In this document: in pieces, positions 6,505 through 7,402 of the stretch
Position numbering within the stretch: position 1 is the stretch's first letter
How the letters are laid out: the number at the start of each line of letters is the position of its first letter
Position numbers and translations under genes: made by a program
Assembly (NCBI GenBank): GCA_035626235.1
Contig: DASPOB010000007.1
Location: 1 to 7,402, forward strand
Reading direction: 5' to 3'
DNA: 7,402 nt
DNA from: DATFYP01 sp035626235
GTDB lineage: Archaea; Thermoproteota; Nitrososphaeria; Nitrososphaerales; Gagatemarchaeaceae
The notes under the pieces: model-generated
Database searches by the model: none
The model's input: only the letters and a program-made list of their open reading frames with translations
What the model was told of the DNA's origin: nothing

Positions 6505-7221
6505 GTGCCTGCCGAGGTCGATGGCGTGACCGAGAGAAGGAACGAGTGGTTCCTCCTCAGACGTGGCCCTCTCACCTTCAGGAGGTTCGTGAACATGATG
6601 TTCCTTCCGTACACACTGATGAACGTCTGCTACGTCCTGGTCGGGTCGCTCCTCGCCCGCCCGGTGTACTTCGACCGCATGGGAGGGATGGCGCTGGTCT
6701 ACTTCCTCGCAGTTGGGGTCGGCGCGCACGCCCTTGACGCTTCGGCGCCGAACAGGCCTTGGGGGAGCTTCCTCTCCAGACCGCAGTTCCTGGCCATCGC
6801 GGTGGCTGCCCTGGGCGTCTCGCTGAGCATAGGCGCGTACTATGCGCTGGCCTTCGCGCTGGTGCTGTTTCCCATCGGTTTTCTCGAGCTCTTCTTCCTG
6901 CTTTCATACAACCTGGAGCTGTTCCGCGGCCGCTTCCACACGGACCTGTGGTTCGCCCTCTCCTGGGGGTTCCTGCCTGTTCTCGCCGGGTTCGCCGTCC
7001 AGACTGGCGCCGTCACCTTCCTGGCAGTCGCAGGGGGGCTCTTCGGCTTCCTCACTGCATACGTCGAGATCAAAGCAGCGCGCCCTTACAAGGCCCTGAT
7101 CAGGGAGGGGGGAGGGGCTAGCTCAGAGCTCGCAATGAAGTTCGAGGCGATACTGAAGGGAATCGTGCTGTGCGTCGCGTCGGCGGCACTGCTCCTCCTG
7201 GTCCTCTACTACTTCGGCTGA
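6505..7221 (+). CDS. Polytopic membrane protein resembling UbiA prenyltransferases
   Basis: This 238-residue protein has about seven hydrophobic segments, roughly residues 33-52, 58-76, 95-112, 114-134, 149-166, 168-186 and 213-236. The layout recalls UbiA, which joins prenyl chains to aromatic or lipid acceptors in the membrane. FLPYTLMNVCYVLVGSLL (33-50) matches the entry into the first UbiA helix. AHALDASAPNRPWGSFLS (74-91) sits where the first Asp-rich motif should be, but has a single Asp (D78). A second polar stretch, YNLELFRGRFHTDLWF (135-150) with E138, H145 and D147, leads into WGFLPVLAGF, in the place of the second motif. Full NDxxDxxxD and DxxxD motifs are absent, so activity is doubtful or the acceptor chemistry differs. 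The start is uncertain: GTG at 6505, or GTG at 6526, which has a weak GAGG eight bases before it. It is divergent from the UbiE-like gene, supporting a lipid or quinone link by inference. Confidence 0.6.
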   Translation: MPAEVDGVTERRNEWFLLRRGPLTFRRFVNMMFLPYTLMNVCYVLVGSLLARPVYFDRMGGMALVYFLAVGVGAHALDASAPNRPWGSFLSRPQFLAIAVAALGVSLSIGAYYALAFALVLFPIGFLELFFLLSYNLELFRGRFHTDLWFALSWGFLPVLAGFAVQTGAVTFLAVAGGLFGFLTAYVEIKAARPYKALIREGGGASSELAMKFEAILKGIVLCVASAALLLLVLYYFG

Positions 7222-7276
7222 GCAGAGGAGGCGCCGCCCGCATGTACCCCGGATACGTCATGGCAGCCCATTAGCC

Positions 7277-7281
7277 TTTTA
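7277..7281 (+). promoter_or_regulatory. Putative TATA box of the gene starting at 7307
   Basis: TTTTA is centred 28 nt upstream of the ATG at 7307, in the 85-bp gap after the UbiA-like gene. GGAGGG at 7288-7293 looks like a Shine-Dalgarno but is 13 nt from the ATG, too far for normal use, and would lie upstream of the predicted leaderless transcript start. The gap holds no other feature I can see, and no T-rich terminator run beyond this box. Confidence 0.4.
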
Positions 7282-7306
7282 GCGACAGGAGGGTCTCTTC
7301 AGCCCG

Positions 7307-7402
7307 ATGACGAGCGAACAGAACGGCGGTGCCCCGGAGAAGATGCTCGCCGACATGGTGAAGGACGCCGACGAGTACTACGGCAGGCTCAAGGGCCAGC
7401 AC
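7307..7402 (+). CDS. Start of an unrecognised gene, cut by the right edge
   Basis: Thirty-two codons are open from an ATG to the end of the window. The peptide begins with a polar, probably flexible head (SEQNGGAPE). It then turns into a charged, likely helical stretch, EKMLADMVKDADEYYGRLK, with no signal peptide or membrane segment in view. Codon choice (GCC, GAC, AAG, CTC) matches the GC-rich neighbours, and a TATA-like box lies 28 nt upstream, so I believe it is a real gene. There is too little sequence to name a family. It is probably an independent transcription unit, since it has its own promoter candidate 85 bp beyond the UbiA-like stop. Confidence 0.55.
   Translation, partial: MTSEQNGGAPEKMLADMVKDADEYYGRLKGQH

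Noticed and set aside
6010..6729. Minus-strand open frame of 239 codons across the methyltransferase start and the divergent gap
   Set aside because: It is a frame-shifted shadow: Ser/Arg/Trp-rich, without motifs, overlapping two better-supported genes.
7103..7117. G-rich run that might form a quadruplex
   Set aside because: It encodes a Gly-rich loop (EGGGA) in the UbiA-like protein. The run lacks four clearly separated G-triplets, so I do not claim a structure.

Overview
The window reads as a chromosomal segment of a GC-rich archaeon. It encodes the large subunit (DP2) of archaeal D-family DNA polymerase, an archaeal-type serine hydroxymethyltransferase and, at the left edge, the N-terminus of archaeal Sec61 beta. 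PolD is known from Euryarchaeota, Thaumarchaeota (Nitrososphaerota) and relatives but is absent from Crenarchaeota. The style of the DP2 and of the transposase remnant makes me favour the Nitrososphaerota/Bathyarchaeota side; this is recognition from memory, not a phylogeny. Several start codons have an AT-rich box centred about 27-29 nt upstream and no well-placed Shine-Dalgarno, as expected for archaeal leaderless transcripts.

Layout. At 1-71 (-) is the start of a Sec61 beta gene that runs off the left edge. At 209-457 (+) is a small two-helix membrane protein, divergent from it and less GC-rich than its surroundings. At about 441-872 (-) is the C-terminal part of a DDE transposase, a decayed insertion sequence; the small membrane gene runs into its edge. 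A TATA box directly beside the remnant (876-883) sits at the right distance for glyA (907-2199, +). The glyA gene converges on, and overlaps by 24 nt, the DP2 gene (2176-5655, -). Upstream of DP2 on the same strand is a UbiE/MenG-like methyltransferase (5708-6427, -). Across a 77-bp intergenic region it is divergent from a polytopic membrane protein resembling UbiA prenyltransferases (6505-7221, +). A new, unrecognised gene begins at 7307 and is cut by the right edge.

How the genes fit together. Most are housekeeping genes: protein export, one-carbon metabolism and replication. The UbiE-like and UbiA-like pair hints at isoprenoid-quinone or prenyl-lipid chemistry, but the UbiA-like protein lacks the full Asp-rich motifs, so this is an inference. 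I see no tRNA, rRNA, CRISPR array, toxin-antitoxin pair or defence island. I do not think the window holds a striking new system; the most useful leads are the uniform promoter geometry, the IS-remnant junctions and the degenerate UbiA-like protein.
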